Positions 13,503 to 21,585 of a stretch of DNA of 41,373 nt are shown one piece after another. The notes beneath the pieces were generated by a model, which had not been told where the DNA came from, ran no database searches, and saw only the letters and a list, made by a program, of their open reading frames with translations. A program made the translations under genes and the position numbers. Within the stretch, counting starts at the first letter, position 1. Each line of letters opens with the position of its first letter. The stretch is taken from positions 1-41,373 of IMG/VR virus record IMGVR_UViG_3300007238_000001; one strand, 5' to 3'. The DNA is from a virus.

Positions 13503-15065
13503 ATGTTTAGTCAAGTAATCAATAGCTCCACAGTTCGGAACGAAGAGTTAGACGGCACCGAGTACGCAGTCGCTCCGGTGACGCTACTCAAGCCGATGTA
13601 TCTCAACGTGCCGGGCAACTGGAGCGTAAACGAAGCCTATCTACCGGCTTCGGAAGCCAAAGAGTCCATCCCGAGTTGGAACGGGACGCCGCTAACCCTG
13701 AATCACCCCACACAAAACGGCGCTGGCACAACCGCGAATAGCCCCGAAATGCACCAGAAAACGGTGCTTGGGCGCGTCTTTAACGCCGAGTGGGACGCTG
13801 GCGAAGTGACAGCCGAAGCCTGGTTTGACATTCAGAAAATCAGGGACATGGGCGGCATGGCCGAGAACGCGCTTGAGAGAGTCCTAAACGGGGATAGTGT
13901 TGAAGTCTCAACCGGCTATCGAGCCTCAAAACTCCCAAGCGGGGAGTATGACGGTGAGACACACAACGCTGTTCAGGGAAACCTCAAGCCGGATCATTTG
14001 GCTGTGTTACCCAATCAACAGGGCAAGTGTTCTGTTGCATCCGGGTGTGGTGTTGGCGAGCCGGTAGCGAACAGTTTGATTGTAACCAATGCTGAAATGA
14101 TCGGAAATCAACGGACGGACGCCCGCACCCCAACGTATGACGGGACGGAAACCCAGAGTTGGGGAGATGTGAGTAAAGACCTCGAAAGTTGGGCCGACGC
14201 CTTGGATATTGACGCTGAGAGTGTCGGTGATATGACCGAGGAGCAGAAAGAAACGATTGCACAGCACACGCTCTTAGGGGACGCAGACGCCGACACATGG
14301 CAAGAAGTGAGTTTCTTCCCTGTGGTCAACCCCAACACGGCGAACCTCAATCGTGGGGCGCTCATGGCCGTGCTAAGCGGGCGTGGCGCACAAGCGGACA
14401 TTCCCGACGCCGCGCTTGAGAGTGCGCGGAGAGTGGCCGAACGGCTCGTTGATGATGAATTTGAGTCGGAGAACAGCGGTCACATGGACGGAGAAATGTC
14501 TGAAAACAGGTTGTATGAATTGTACAACGTGTTGAAAGGCATAGTTGGGAATAGTGCGGGTAACGATGCCGGCGGTAACTCCGGTGTGGATAATTCAGAC
14601 TCTAACATGAGTGAGAAAACGCAGGAACTCGTGGATAATCACGGGTTTAAGGCGGATAACCTCCCCGACGAAGACACGAATTGCTTTGACGCGATTTACA
14701 ACCGCTTCGTTGGCGAGGACGAACAGAGCGGAGAGACTAACACGGAGACGGCAGACAACGTGAAAGAAATCACCGAATCCGAGCTTGAAGACCTCATTAG
14801 CAACCGTGTTGATGAGCGTCTTGAAAAGCGAGAGGCACAGAGCGAGAAAGAAGACCTGGCGTCAACTATCGTGGGCAACTCCGACGAGTACGACAGCACC
14901 GACGCCGTGCTCGAAGACTACCCCACGGAAAAGGCGCTTGAAACCAAGAAAAACGACGTTGTGGGCGGCCAGCCTGACTTTAGCGGTGCGGTTGGGGCGA
15001 ACGCACAGCCCGCGACGAACACGGAAGACGCGGACGACCTGAAAATGTTCGGGAGTGATGCCTAA
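13503..15065 (+). CDS. DUF2213-type prohead protease with scaffold-like C-terminal part
   Basis: Start set at the ATG 13503; an in-frame TTG at 13488 would add five residues. Residues about 15-180 fit DUF2213, a serine-protease-like domain (AVAPVTLLKPMYLNVPG, then GTPLTLNHP and VEVSTGYRA). A middle segment includes WQEVSFFPVVNPNTANLNRG. The C-terminal part (about 390-520) is acidic, with a coiled coil (ELEDLISNRVDERLEKRE), as in scaffolding proteins. It would guide and mature the capsid. It overlaps the next gene by one base. Confidence 0.85.
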   Translation: MFSQVINSSTVRNEELDGTEYAVAPVTLLKPMYLNVPGNWSVNEAYLPASEAKESIPSWNGTPLTLNHPTQNGAGTTANSPEMHQKTVLGRVFNAEWDAGEVTAEAWFDIQKIRDMGGMAENALERVLNGDSVEVSTGYRASKLPSGEYDGETHNAVQGNLKPDHLAVLPNQQGKCSVASGCGVGEPVANSLIVTNAEMIGNQRTDARTPTYDGTETQSWGDVSKDLESWADALDIDAESVGDMTEEQKETIAQHTLLGDADADTWQEVSFFPVVNPNTANLNRGALMAVLSGRGAQADIPDAALESARRVAERLVDDEFESENSGHMDGEMSENRLYELYNVLKGIVGNSAGNDAGGNSGVDNSDSNMSEKTQELVDNHGFKADNLPDEDTNCFDAIYNRFVGEDEQSGETNTETADNVKEITESELEDLISNRVDERLEKREAQSEKEDLASTIVGNSDEYDSTDAVLEDYPTEKALETKKNDVVGGQPDFSGAVGANAQPATNTEDADDLKMFGSDA

Positions 15066-15595
15066 TGGTGGCCGACGATCCTAACGTTATCACCCTTGAA
15101 GGTGACGACGACAGTTATCAGCGGGAAAGTGGCGTGGCTACCGGGACGGTGACGCCCGGTCAGATTGTCGAGCGGAACGGGACTTCGAGTTCCGGCGCGA
15201 CTGACGAAACGCAGGTGCAGCGTAATACCACGGACGGCGCGGTGCTTGTCCCGAGGATTGCGCTTGAGTATTCAAAGACCGGCAAGGGCATCGGTGACGA
15301 CTACGCCGATGGCGACAACATCGAGTGGCGCGTCTTTGAGTCGGGTGATGAGGCGTACATCCCCATTTTCGACGGGAGTAACGCCGGGGCAGCTGGAACT
15401 GACACGTCCGATAACGCCAACATTTCCGAAGACGACTACCTCGTGCCCTATTCGGGGAGTGGCGAAGACGGCAACTTCCGGGCGTTTGACTCTGGCGACG
15501 GTGACGCGGAGGGTCAGAAGATGTTCCAGGCGCTTGAAGGGGTAGACAACAGTGGCGGTAGTTCGCCCGCGTACATTCGGGCGGAGAAGGTGTAA
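15065..15595 (+). CDS. capsid decoration-like protein, 176 aa
   Basis: The ATG at 15065 shares a base with the protease stop. The very acidic, G/D/S-rich product contains ITLEGDDDSYQRESG and VTPGQIVERNG near the start, the beta-tulip-like pattern of head decoration or stabilisation proteins. It lies between protease and major capsid protein, the standard place for a decoration protein. Confidence 0.75.
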   Translation: MVADDPNVITLEGDDDSYQRESGVATGTVTPGQIVERNGTSSSGATDETQVQRNTTDGAVLVPRIALEYSKTGKGIGDDYADGDNIEWRVFESGDEAYIPIFDGSNAGAAGTDTSDNANISEDDYLVPYSGSGEDGNFRAFDSGDGDAEGQKMFQALEGVDNSGGSSPAYIRAEKV

Positions 15596-15598
15596 TCT

Positions 15599-16642
15599 AT
15601 GAGTGCAAACAGCGCAAACTTTTCGACCAACGACGATATTGACCTGTCGGCACCGTGGGGTTACGGTGAAGACTACTGGTTCCTCAACAAAGAGGAAAAG
15701 AAGCAAGTCGCGGCGAATTACCTTGCACAGAACCAGTCCACGCTTGAGCGTGATGAATACGAAACGCTATCCGACCGGATCATCACGACGTATAAGGACG
15801 AACTGGTTGGGATTAACGACCTTCAGGACGCGGGGCTAACGCGAAACATTAGCCTTGCCACGCAGGTTGACTTGTGGCAGCAGTTGTCCGAAGTCACGAA
15901 GGCGGAAGCGTCGATGGACGGCGAGTCCCAAGGCGAAAACGATCAGGTGGAATACACCACGCAGGGTGCGCCTGTCCCGATTTACTTCAAGGACTACCGT
16001 ATCCCGCAGCGCCAGCTCATGACGAGTCGGCGCATGAACAACGACCTGCGAACCGATAACGCGGGCGAAATGTCGCGTGCGGTGGCTCGCCTCATGGATC
16101 AGATTCTCTTCCAGGGTTGGGAACCCGCAGTTGACACGGCGCGTGGCGATTCGTGGCAACTCTACGGGTACACTGACAGCGCCGTGAGTACGTCTGTGAG
16201 TGGGTCCGACTTCGGGACGGCGGGTAACATCCGCGACGTGTTCGTTGAGACGATCAACGCGCTTGACGACAACAACCAGAACCCGGCTGGTGATGGGTAT
16301 TGGACGTACATTTCCAAGACGCAGTACCAGCAATACCGGAGTGCCATTGACCCCGACGGTGACGGGAACATGACAGTCCGGGAGCGTGTTGAAGACGAGT
16401 TCGATAACGAACTTGGACAGGTCAAATCCGTTCCTGATTACGTCTTGCCGGATGGCGAGATGGTCATGGTCAACCCGACTGCCGACGTTGTAGAATACGC
16501 GCAGGCTGAAGACCTCCAGACGATTGAATGGAGTTCTGGTAGCGGCCAGACCAACTTCTACAAAATTATGGCAGCAGGTGCGCCGGAAATTAAGGCGGAC
16601 AGTAAAGGCCAGGTTGGGGTCGCACACGTCACGGGTATCTAA
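15599..16642 (+). CDS. major capsid protein, HK97 fold
   Basis: A 347-residue protein immediately after the decoration-like gene. Features of the HK97 family include an N-terminal helical arm (YLAQNQSTLERDEYETLSDR), an E-loop-like segment around PVPIYFKDYRIPQRQLMTSR, the spine-helix region AGEMSRAVARLMDQILFQG and an A-domain-like end with NFYKIMAAGAPEIKADSKG. GC-ending codons are favoured more strongly here than in neighbouring genes, as expected for the most highly expressed product. It builds the capsid shell. Confidence 0.9.
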   Translation: MSANSANFSTNDDIDLSAPWGYGEDYWFLNKEEKKQVAANYLAQNQSTLERDEYETLSDRIITTYKDELVGINDLQDAGLTRNISLATQVDLWQQLSEVTKAEASMDGESQGENDQVEYTTQGAPVPIYFKDYRIPQRQLMTSRRMNNDLRTDNAGEMSRAVARLMDQILFQGWEPAVDTARGDSWQLYGYTDSAVSTSVSGSDFGTAGNIRDVFVETINALDDNNQNPAGDGYWTYISKTQYQQYRSAIDPDGDGNMTVRERVEDEFDNELGQVKSVPDYVLPDGEMVMVNPTADVVEYAQAEDLQTIEWSSGSGQTNFYKIMAAGAPEIKADSKGQVGVAHVTGI

Positions 16643-16644
16643 GC

Positions 16645-16956
16645 ATGGTTTACACGTGGGAACATCACCAACCGCTAACACGAGTTGGCGGGGATGATGT
16701 ACAACCGGGAGAGGAATTTGAACCGACCGACGCAGAGTTGCGAAGTTTCGCGGCGTCAATCGTAGAGGTAGACAGTGAATCCACCGAGTCAAACGGTGAA
16801 AGTGAAGACGTTACAGCGGAGTCCGACGACGGCGAAGACACGGACTATGCGTCGATGGACTATTCGGAACTACGGCAACTCGCAGTAGACGCCGACACTG
16901 ACGAGATTGACGGTCGCAGTTCGAAAGACGACATTATTGCGTATTTCGAGGGGTAA
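16645..16956 (+). CDS. SAP-like / Rho N-terminal-like domain protein, 103 aa
   Basis: Follows the capsid gene by 2 nt. The N-terminal part (VYTWEHHQPLTRVGGDD) is followed by a long acidic linker, and the C-terminus reads YSELRQLAVDADTDEIDGRS then KDDIIAYFEG, the helix-extended-helix pattern of SAP-like or Rho-N domains often encoded just after phage major capsid genes. It may bind DNA or assist assembly. Confidence 0.75.
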   Translation: MVYTWEHHQPLTRVGGDDVQPGEEFEPTDAELRSFAASIVEVDSESTESNGESEDVTAESDDGEDTDYASMDYSELRQLAVDADTDEIDGRSSKDDIIAYFEG

Positions 16957-16987
16957 TTCCCCCTTTTAGCGGCGTGACGTTTCACCG

Positions 16988-17012
16988 CCGGGAGTTGGGT
17001 AGCCTCTCCCGG
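16988..17012 (+). terminator. stem-loop after the capsid gene cluster
   Basis: CCGGGAG (16988-16994) and CTCCCGG (17006-17012) form a perfect 7-bp stem with an 11-nt loop inside the 96-nt gap 16957-17052. A weaker stem, GGCGTGA with TCACCGCC, precedes it, after CCCCCTTTT. It may attenuate transcription or protect the abundant capsid mRNA end. No downstream T tract is present. Confidence 0.45.
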
Positions 17013-17052
17013 TCCCACACCTGGCGGGACGCAATCACGGTGCTACACATCC

Positions 17053-17424
17053 ATGCCACGAACCAATAACACAGACGTTGACGAAATCCTTGACACGACG
17101 CTTGACCCATCGGTGTTAGACGCCTACATTGACGCCGCAAGCGACATTGTAGACGACATAGCGGGGACGAACTCCGGCTTGTCGGCAAGTCGCTTAGAAC
17201 GCATTGAGAAGTTCTTAGCGGCACACCTCGCCACGGCCCAAGACCCACGCGCAAGCTCCCAAAGCGGAGAATCCAGAAGTATTAGTTACGAAGATCGGGG
17301 ATCTGACGCGACGGCGAATTACCTTGAAGTCGCAAAGAGTCTTGACACAACCGGAATTATTGCTGATCTGAACAAACGAACAGCCACGTTAGATGTACCC
17401 GATGCGCGGAATATTGTTGAGTAA
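17053..17424 (+). CDS. head-tail connector (adaptor) protein
   Basis: A 123-residue, all-helical protein: LDPSVLDAYIDAASDIVDDI, then LERIEKFLAAHLATAQDPR and SSQSGESRSISYEDRG. This is the standard layout of gp6/gp15-like adaptor proteins (DUF4054-type) that dock under the portal. It shares a base with the next gene. Confidence 0.8.
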   Translation: MPRTNNTDVDEILDTTLDPSVLDAYIDAASDIVDDIAGTNSGLSASRLERIEKFLAAHLATAQDPRASSQSGESRSISYEDRGSDATANYLEVAKSLDTTGIIADLNKRTATLDVPDARNIVE

Positions 17425-17909
17425 TGCCCGTTGACGTTGACGGGTTAGACGACGTATTTGAAGACTTAGACGACTTAGAAGACGACTTTTCAGGCCCAAC
17501 CGAAGACTGGGTAATTGGGACCGCCGTTGAATACAGTATCTACTTGGAGTTCGGAACGCGGAACATGGACCCCAAACCATTCTTCCGGCCTGTCTTAGTT
17601 GAAGTCCGAACCCGAGGAGTGGCTGATTTCATCGAACACAACTCCAAATTAGAGGTTGAAGCCATAGGGTCAATTAGACAACTCGTCGGTTCATTGGCGT
17701 TCACCATTGAACGTAGAATTAAAGAAGTTATCACTGAGAAAGGATTAATCGACACCGGCACGCTTAGGGCGTCAATCCTTGCCCTGCCCTTGGGAGATGC
17801 AAGCGAATTGCCCACAGTTGATGAATTTAGCGGGTTTGATAGTGAATCACCTGCCCCGCCGGATGCTGGCAGAGCGTTAGTCTCAACAGATATTGAGGTG
17901 CCTGTATGA
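17424..17909 (+). CDS. HK97 gp10-like tail-completion protein
   Basis: A 161-residue protein with the hallmark VEYSIYLEFGTRNMDPKPF followed by FRPVL, the 'A.YLEYGT..M...PFLRPA' signature of HK97 gp10-like neck/tail-completion proteins. A helical segment (VGSLAFTIERRIKEVI) and GLIDTGTLRASI follow, also family-typical. It joins head and tail. Confidence 0.85.
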   Translation: MPVDVDGLDDVFEDLDDLEDDFSGPTEDWVIGTAVEYSIYLEFGTRNMDPKPFFRPVLVEVRTRGVADFIEHNSKLEVEAIGSIRQLVGSLAFTIERRIKEVITEKGLIDTGTLRASILALPLGDASELPTVDEFSGFDSESPAPPDAGRALVSTDIEVPV

Positions 17910-18316
17910 CCAATCAATGGGAGCGATTTAGCCTCAGAAACAGAGACTTAGCCCAAGAGGATTTGGGTTTTGAAGACAACGTTGACATTCAAACACCGAC
18001 AGAGAGTTATACCGCTGGCAAGGGACTGAGCACAGCCTATTCGTCTGAAGGCACGTTTAGTGTGGAGCTTAATGCCCCGAGTAGTACCGGGGAGCAATCC
18101 GAAGGTGGCACAACCCAAACCGCTGATCTGATTGCACACGTCCCTGAAGATTTGCCGGGGCAACTCTCCGGTGGCCTTGACGGGTATGGTGAGTCTGGAG
18201 ATGCACCCGCGAGATTTGCCCCTACGGATGAAGATAACGTGTATGAAGTTGTCACAAAAGACCCCGAACGGAATGGGACTATTAGAGTTGAATTAGCGGA
18301 GGTGGATGAACGCTAA
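17906..18316 (+). CDS. head-closure / neck protein, 136 aa
   Basis: ATGA-coupled to the gp10-like gene. Beta-rich and G/S/T-rich (VDIQTPTESYTAGKGLSTAY), ending TIRVELAEVDER. The gene order adaptor, gp10-like, this gene, tail terminator is that of the neck module, so stopper or head closure is the best guess. Sequence family not recognised. Confidence 0.65.
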   Translation: MTNQWERFSLRNRDLAQEDLGFEDNVDIQTPTESYTAGKGLSTAYSSEGTFSVELNAPSSTGEQSEGGTTQTADLIAHVPEDLPGQLSGGLDGYGESGDAPARFAPTDEDNVYEVVTKDPERNGTIRVELAEVDER

Positions 18317-18828
18317 TGGCTGATGTAATCGACCGAGAAGACGAGTTCATGGGCCTACTCATTTCTGAATGGGATGATACAGAAACCCGTGGATATGACG
18401 TGAACGATGGCAGTCTCCCCCTAAGCGATTCCATCGAAAACGTTGGAAGCACATACCCTTCCCTAATTATATCGTTCTCCAACGAAACAAGCCCGAACGA
18501 AACCGGGTATAGTTTTCTCGGTGAAACAGGCCCCGGAAGTGATAACACAGGAAGTCTCATAGCAACCGCGAGAGCGCAAGACGACGCGGATAATGACCCC
18601 ACGTATGAGAACGACGGGGGGACTGCTGTGAGAGCGGATACGATCTGCAAAGAGATTATTCATCATGTTCGGGAGATTGCACGATCTAATGCCGCAGGTG
18701 GAAGTACAGAGTTTTCCTTTATCGGGACGGAAATGGCGGGTAATGCACCCGATGATTTGAGTCAAGACCCGCCCGTGAGACTCACCCAATGCACGATCTT
18801 GTATGGGTGGGTTGAAGAGTCGGATTAG
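18316..18828 (+). CDS. tail terminator-like protein, 170 aa
   Basis: Shares a base with the previous gene. The pattern of an N-terminal helix (DEFMGLLISEWDD), a strand-rich body (YPSLIISFSNETSP), a helix (TICKEIIHHVREIARSN) and a final strand (QCTILYGWVEESD) fits tail-terminator proteins that cap the tail tube. It is the last rightward gene before a leftward cassette, with which it overlaps by 4 nt. Confidence 0.7.
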   Translation: MADVIDREDEFMGLLISEWDDTETRGYDVNDGSLPLSDSIENVGSTYPSLIISFSNETSPNETGYSFLGETGPGSDNTGSLIATARAQDDADNDPTYENDGGTAVRADTICKEIIHHVREIARSNAAGGSTEFSFIGTEMAGNAPDDLSQDPPVRLTQCTILYGWVEESD

Positions 18829-19019
18829 TGTTGTCTGACTTGGGATTCAATTTCATCACGGACAATATCCCGAATCTCTGCCTCTGTCCACAGTTGCCCG
18901 CCGGATGACATACCTAACAAACGTTCTATCGTGTCGGCATAGCTACTTTCATGCGGTTTTCGTTCGTTTCGCAGTTCGTCGCGTAACTCGCTTGGAATCT
19001 CAATAGTGGTTTTAGTCAT
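18825..19019 (-). CDS. ribbon-helix-helix protein (VapB/CopG-like antitoxin or repressor)
   Basis: Start set at 19019 (MTKTTIEIPSELRD), inside the end of the gene before it. TKTTIEIPSELRDELRNER followed by SYADTIERLLG is the classic ribbon-helix-helix start seen in haloarchaeal VapB-like proteins. The C-terminal region (EAEIRDIVRDEIESQV) is a second helix. A repeated ACCATA array upstream of the cassette may be its operator. No toxin partner of known type is next to it. Confidence 0.8.
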   Translation of the reverse strand: MTKTTIEIPSELRDELRNERKPHESSYADTIERLLGMSSGGQLWTEAEIRDIVRDEIESQVRQH

Positions 19020-19170
19020 GGCTCGGAAGCCTCCCCCAACTCTCACGCGCTTCGGTGCTGTCACCGGGCACGTCAACCCATACAGAAACGTTCTCGCCGG
19101 ATAGTGGGTGGTCGTTCACCGCCACACACGCACCCAGTAGCGCCTCGAAGTCGGTGGTTGCGTCACTCAT
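19012..19170 (-). CDS. 52-residue acidic hypothetical protein
   Basis: Start at 19170 (MSDATTDFEALL) overlaps the end of the upstream gene. Motif FEALLGACVAVNDHPLSGEN and VSVWVDVPGDS. No family recognised. It sits between a zinc-finger protein and the RHH protein in the leftward cassette. Confidence 0.6.
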   Translation of the reverse strand: MSDATTDFEALLGACVAVNDHPLSGENVSVWVDVPGDSTEARESWGRLPSHD

Positions 19171-19354
19171 CGTCACCCACCGTTGCGCTACAATCGAGGC
19201 ACTTGTCGGGGAGCAACGCACCCTGATCTTCAACGTTCTCGTGCGGGCAGCACCCTTCGCAGAACTTCAAGCCGACCGCTTCAAGGCTGCGGCCACACTC
19301 GTCACATTCACAGTCCGATTCTCGCTGTTCTTTGGCGACATCAATTGCGGTCAT
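19163..19354 (-). CDS. 63-residue double zinc-ribbon protein, first gene of the cassette
   Basis: Start set at 19354 (MTAIDVAKEQRE); an upstream ATG at 19390 would place the start inside the operator-like array. Cysteine pairs CECDECGRS, FCEGCCPH and CLDCSAT could bind two zinc ions. It may be the cassette's regulator together with the RHH protein. Confidence 0.65.
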   Translation of the reverse strand: MTAIDVAKEQRESDCECDECGRSLEAVGLKFCEGCCPHENVEDQGALLPDKCLDCSATVGDDE

Positions 19355-19371
19355 TTGTCTTTCTACATATA

Positions 19372-19421
19372 CACCATAACACCACACCATAATAAAACTA
19401 TGGTATTACCATAGCACCATA
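19372..19421. promoter_or_regulatory. ACCATA operator-like array
   Basis: CACCATA occurs at 19372-19378, 19385-19391 and 19415-19421, and TACCATA at 19407-19413. An inverted copy makes the near-perfect palindrome TATGGTATTACCATA (19399-19413). The array lies between the leftward cassette start (19354) and a rightward small gene (19465). The repeated half-site with a palindrome is the pattern of a repressor operator, probably for the RHH protein. Confidence 0.6.
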
Positions 19422-19464
19422 CAAGGTATGACGCCGCAAGGCCGACCTTGGGACTAACAAAACA

Positions 19465-19611
19465 ATGAGTCACGCAACCGGAATCAGATTTGTAGCCGCA
19501 GTTTGCCTCTTTTTGGGACTACTCCCACCGTGGATACAGGGAATTGTCCTTGTCCCGATAGGGGTCATGTTGTGGCTATTGGCGATTCAAGTAGAGCGCG
19601 AAAACAAGTAA
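19465..19611 (+). CDS. 48-residue membrane protein, two transmembrane segments
   Basis: ATG at 19465, TAA at 19609. About two thirds of the protein is hydrophobic: roughly 8-22 (RFVAAVCLFLGLLPP) and 25-42 (QGIVLVPIGVMLWLLAIQ), with a charged end (VERENK). A tiny membrane hairpin in a late structural region, next to a regulatory cassette, could be a holin-like or superinfection factor. No family recognised. Confidence 0.6.
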   Translation: MSHATGIRFVAAVCLFLGLLPPWIQGIVLVPIGVMLWLLAIQVERENK

Positions 19612-19625
19612 ATTCACAGTAATTC

Positions 19626-20879
19626 ATGTCAATTCAAGAGTCAGCACTTAACGACGCCCGCGCGGAGTGGGTGCCGGAAACGACAGTCGGAGAAGCACCG
19701 AGCGACCCAGATTTCAAGCGGTTTAGTGACTATCTCGCCGACGTACCCGGTTGGGATGGTGGGCCTGATATAGCCGAAAACAACGCCGTAGGGTCTGGTG
19801 AAGTTGTCGAGATTACTCGTGGGTCTGAAGAACACACGTTCACCATGCAGTATTGGCTCCAGCGATCCCCAGTTGACGGAAGTGGGAATCCCGTTGACCC
19901 TATTGCAGTCCCGATTACGCACGACTTTGACGGCGAACTGGAGAGCCACACAATCGTCTTCCGGCGTGAAACAACGTCTGGAGGTAATGACGGCGCAGGC
20001 TTTCGAGCGTATACCGTTGGCCTTGGGTGCAAACCAATCTCTTCAACGATCCCCGGCGACCCCGGTGAAAGTTCCCCACAGAGTCTTGAATTAGAGTACC
20101 AGGCTGAATACGGTCGGACGCACGTTATTCATCAACCGAGTAGTTCAACCACCGTCGATATTGAGAACACGGGGACTGAAGAGGTTGACGTAACGGTTGA
20201 AGACGAAGGTGCGAGTACCACCTCTACTGAAACCGTGGCTGGTGGGGCAACCGTCTCAACGACCGAGAGTTATAGTGATATTGACGCTATCTATATCGCA
20301 AGCGGAACCCCGGACGGCACGATTAATGTGACTGACGGCAGCGGCACAACGCTCCTCGAAGGCGGCCTTCAAGGGACGAGTAGCACCGACCCGGATTATG
20401 AGGTTGGTATCCCCCCGCTCGGAAGTGGCAGTCGTGGCTCTGCGATCAGCACCGACCCCGAGCGATTCCTTGGACTCAACACCGACGTAACCCGTGGCGG
20501 GAGTAGCCTTGCTGAAAGGGTGCATGGCTTTGACTTCACCTGTGAACTGGAAAGTAGCCAAGAAGCCGTAACCGGAACCAGACACCCGCCGGTTGATGAA
20601 GGCGTTAGGACGGCAAGCGTTGACGTTGACGTAGCCGGGCCGTTTGAATCCACGACACAGATTCGGGAGTTCTTCCAGGGTGTTGAATCCGACGTGGTGC
20701 TAACGCTTGGTGGGCCGAATAGTAGTTCTGGAGTTGCGGATATTACGCTCACCGACGCGCAACTCACCGACGTTGACGAACAGACCTATGGAGCGGGTGA
20801 CAGTAACGTGATTTTCGGCACGACCTTTACAGCCCAGTCAAATACCGGAAATGCAGTCTCAGTATCGAATACAACGTGA
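19626..20879 (+). CDS. major tail (tube) protein with inserted Ig-like domain
   Basis: A 417-residue protein upstream of the tail chaperones, the expected site of the tail tube gene. The start (MSIQESALNDARAEWVPE) and beta-rich body with QYWLQRSPVDGSGNPVDPI fit a tube fold. A serine/threonine-rich insert at about 170-260 (STTVDIENTGTEEVDVTVED then VAGGATVSTTESYSDI) resembles an Ig-like surface domain. The end (NVIFGTTFTAQSNT) is typical of tail tube proteins. About 400 aa is long for the family, in line with the extra domain. Confidence 0.8.
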   Translation: MSIQESALNDARAEWVPETTVGEAPSDPDFKRFSDYLADVPGWDGGPDIAENNAVGSGEVVEITRGSEEHTFTMQYWLQRSPVDGSGNPVDPIAVPITHDFDGELESHTIVFRRETTSGGNDGAGFRAYTVGLGCKPISSTIPGDPGESSPQSLELEYQAEYGRTHVIHQPSSSTTVDIENTGTEEVDVTVEDEGASTTSTETVAGGATVSTTESYSDIDAIYIASGTPDGTINVTDGSGTTLLEGGLQGTSSTDPDYEVGIPPLGSGSRGSAISTDPERFLGLNTDVTRGGSSLAERVHGFDFTCELESSQEAVTGTRHPPVDEGVRTASVDVDVAGPFESTTQIREFFQGVESDVVLTLGGPNSSSGVADITLTDAQLTDVDEQTYGAGDSNVIFGTTFTAQSNTGNAVSVSNTT

Positions 20880-20885
20880 TAACCC

Positions 20886-21338
20886 ATGAGTGACAAATAC
20901 GGACAAGACATTATTGATTCGGACGGCGACGACATTCTCGAAGGCACATGGGAATGGCAGGGGAGAGAACCAACTGTTGAAGTGCGAAATATCTCCTATG
21001 ATGATCAGGTATTGGTGCAACGCTATGGGTCGCTCATGGCCGAACTTGCACATATCCAAGAGCGCCTTGAAAACGGGGAGGATGTATCCGAGCGCGAAAG
21101 GCGCCATATCGAAGACCAGATAGAGCGCCTTGATGATTTCAGTTGGGAAGATGAAGACGACCAAAACGACTTTATCAAAGAAATTGTCGATCATGTGATT
21201 GTCAAACCCGAGATTGACACGTCGGACACGTCACTTGATAAAGTCGTGGCAGTTGTTGAGGGGGCTGTCTCTACCCTCCAAGAGTCTAATTCGGTTCGTG
21301 ACGCCAAGGGTGATATGCCCGTTGATACCCCAAATTAG
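20886..21338 (+). CDS. tail assembly chaperone, G-type frame
   Basis: A 150-residue acidic helical protein just upstream of the tape measure, in the position of lambda G. It has VEVRNISYDDQVLVQRYGS and AHIQERLENGEDVSERERR, then a charged helix. The frame ends in TAG at 21336-21338, immediately after a CCCAAAT slippery heptamer, so a fraction of ribosomes should shift -1 and make the longer G-T fusion. Chaperones of this kind coat the tape measure during tail assembly. Confidence 0.85.
   Translation: MSDKYGQDIIDSDGDDILEGTWEWQGREPTVEVRNISYDDQVLVQRYGSLMAELAHIQERLENGEDVSERERRHIEDQIERLDDFSWEDEDDQNDFIKEIVDHVIVKPEIDTSDTSLDKVVAVVEGAVSTLQESNSVRDAKGDMPVDTPN
21329..21335 (+). promoter_or_regulatory. 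-1 programmed ribosomal frameshift slippery site (C-CCA-AAT)
   Basis: In the G frame the codons read ACC CCA AAT TAG, so bases 21329-21335 are C CCA AAT, a perfect X XXY YYZ heptamer directly before the stop. Slipping one base back continues as TTA GAC CTT without a stop to 21583. The -1 frame is closed just upstream (TGA at 21323-21325), so the window for a shift is only about 10 nt and contains this heptamer. Confidence 0.8.
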
Positions 21339-21583
21339 ACCTTCCAGACAGAGCACAAGAGGCCCTTGAGATGAAAGTCCTAGTCAAAGAGTGGGGCATT
21401 AAACCGTGGGAGTTGGGCAAACTCACGACAAAGGACATTCAAAATATCGGGCTTGCGGAGCATACTGAAGCGTATATCCAGCAAGAAACCATGTCGAATA
21501 GCTCCACCCAACGCAGTGCAACCAATAGCAAAGAGTACCAAGACTTCAAGCAAAATGCAGAAAACAAATTCAGGATGAATTAA
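21335..21583 (+). CDS. tail assembly chaperone, T-type extension (reached by -1 frameshift)
   Basis: Read in the -1 frame after the slippery site, giving 82 residues (LDLPDRAQEALEMKVLVKEW at the start) and a G-T fusion of about 232. An internal ATG at 21371 could start a 70-residue version but has no strong start context. The segment VLVKEWGIKPWELGKLTTKD is the conserved-looking core, similar in pattern to phage T-domains, and the end is polar. The stop is just upstream of the tape measure. Confidence 0.75.
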   Translation, partial: LDLPDRAQEALEMKVLVKEWGIKPWELGKLTTKDIQNIGLAEHTEAYIQQETMSNSSTQRSATNSKEYQDFKQNAENKFRMN

Positions 21584-21585
21584 AA

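Noticed and set aside
15836-16792. A 318-codon open frame antisense to the major capsid gene
   Set aside because: It is a shadow of the capsid gene, with an R/H/V-rich composition and no known motif.
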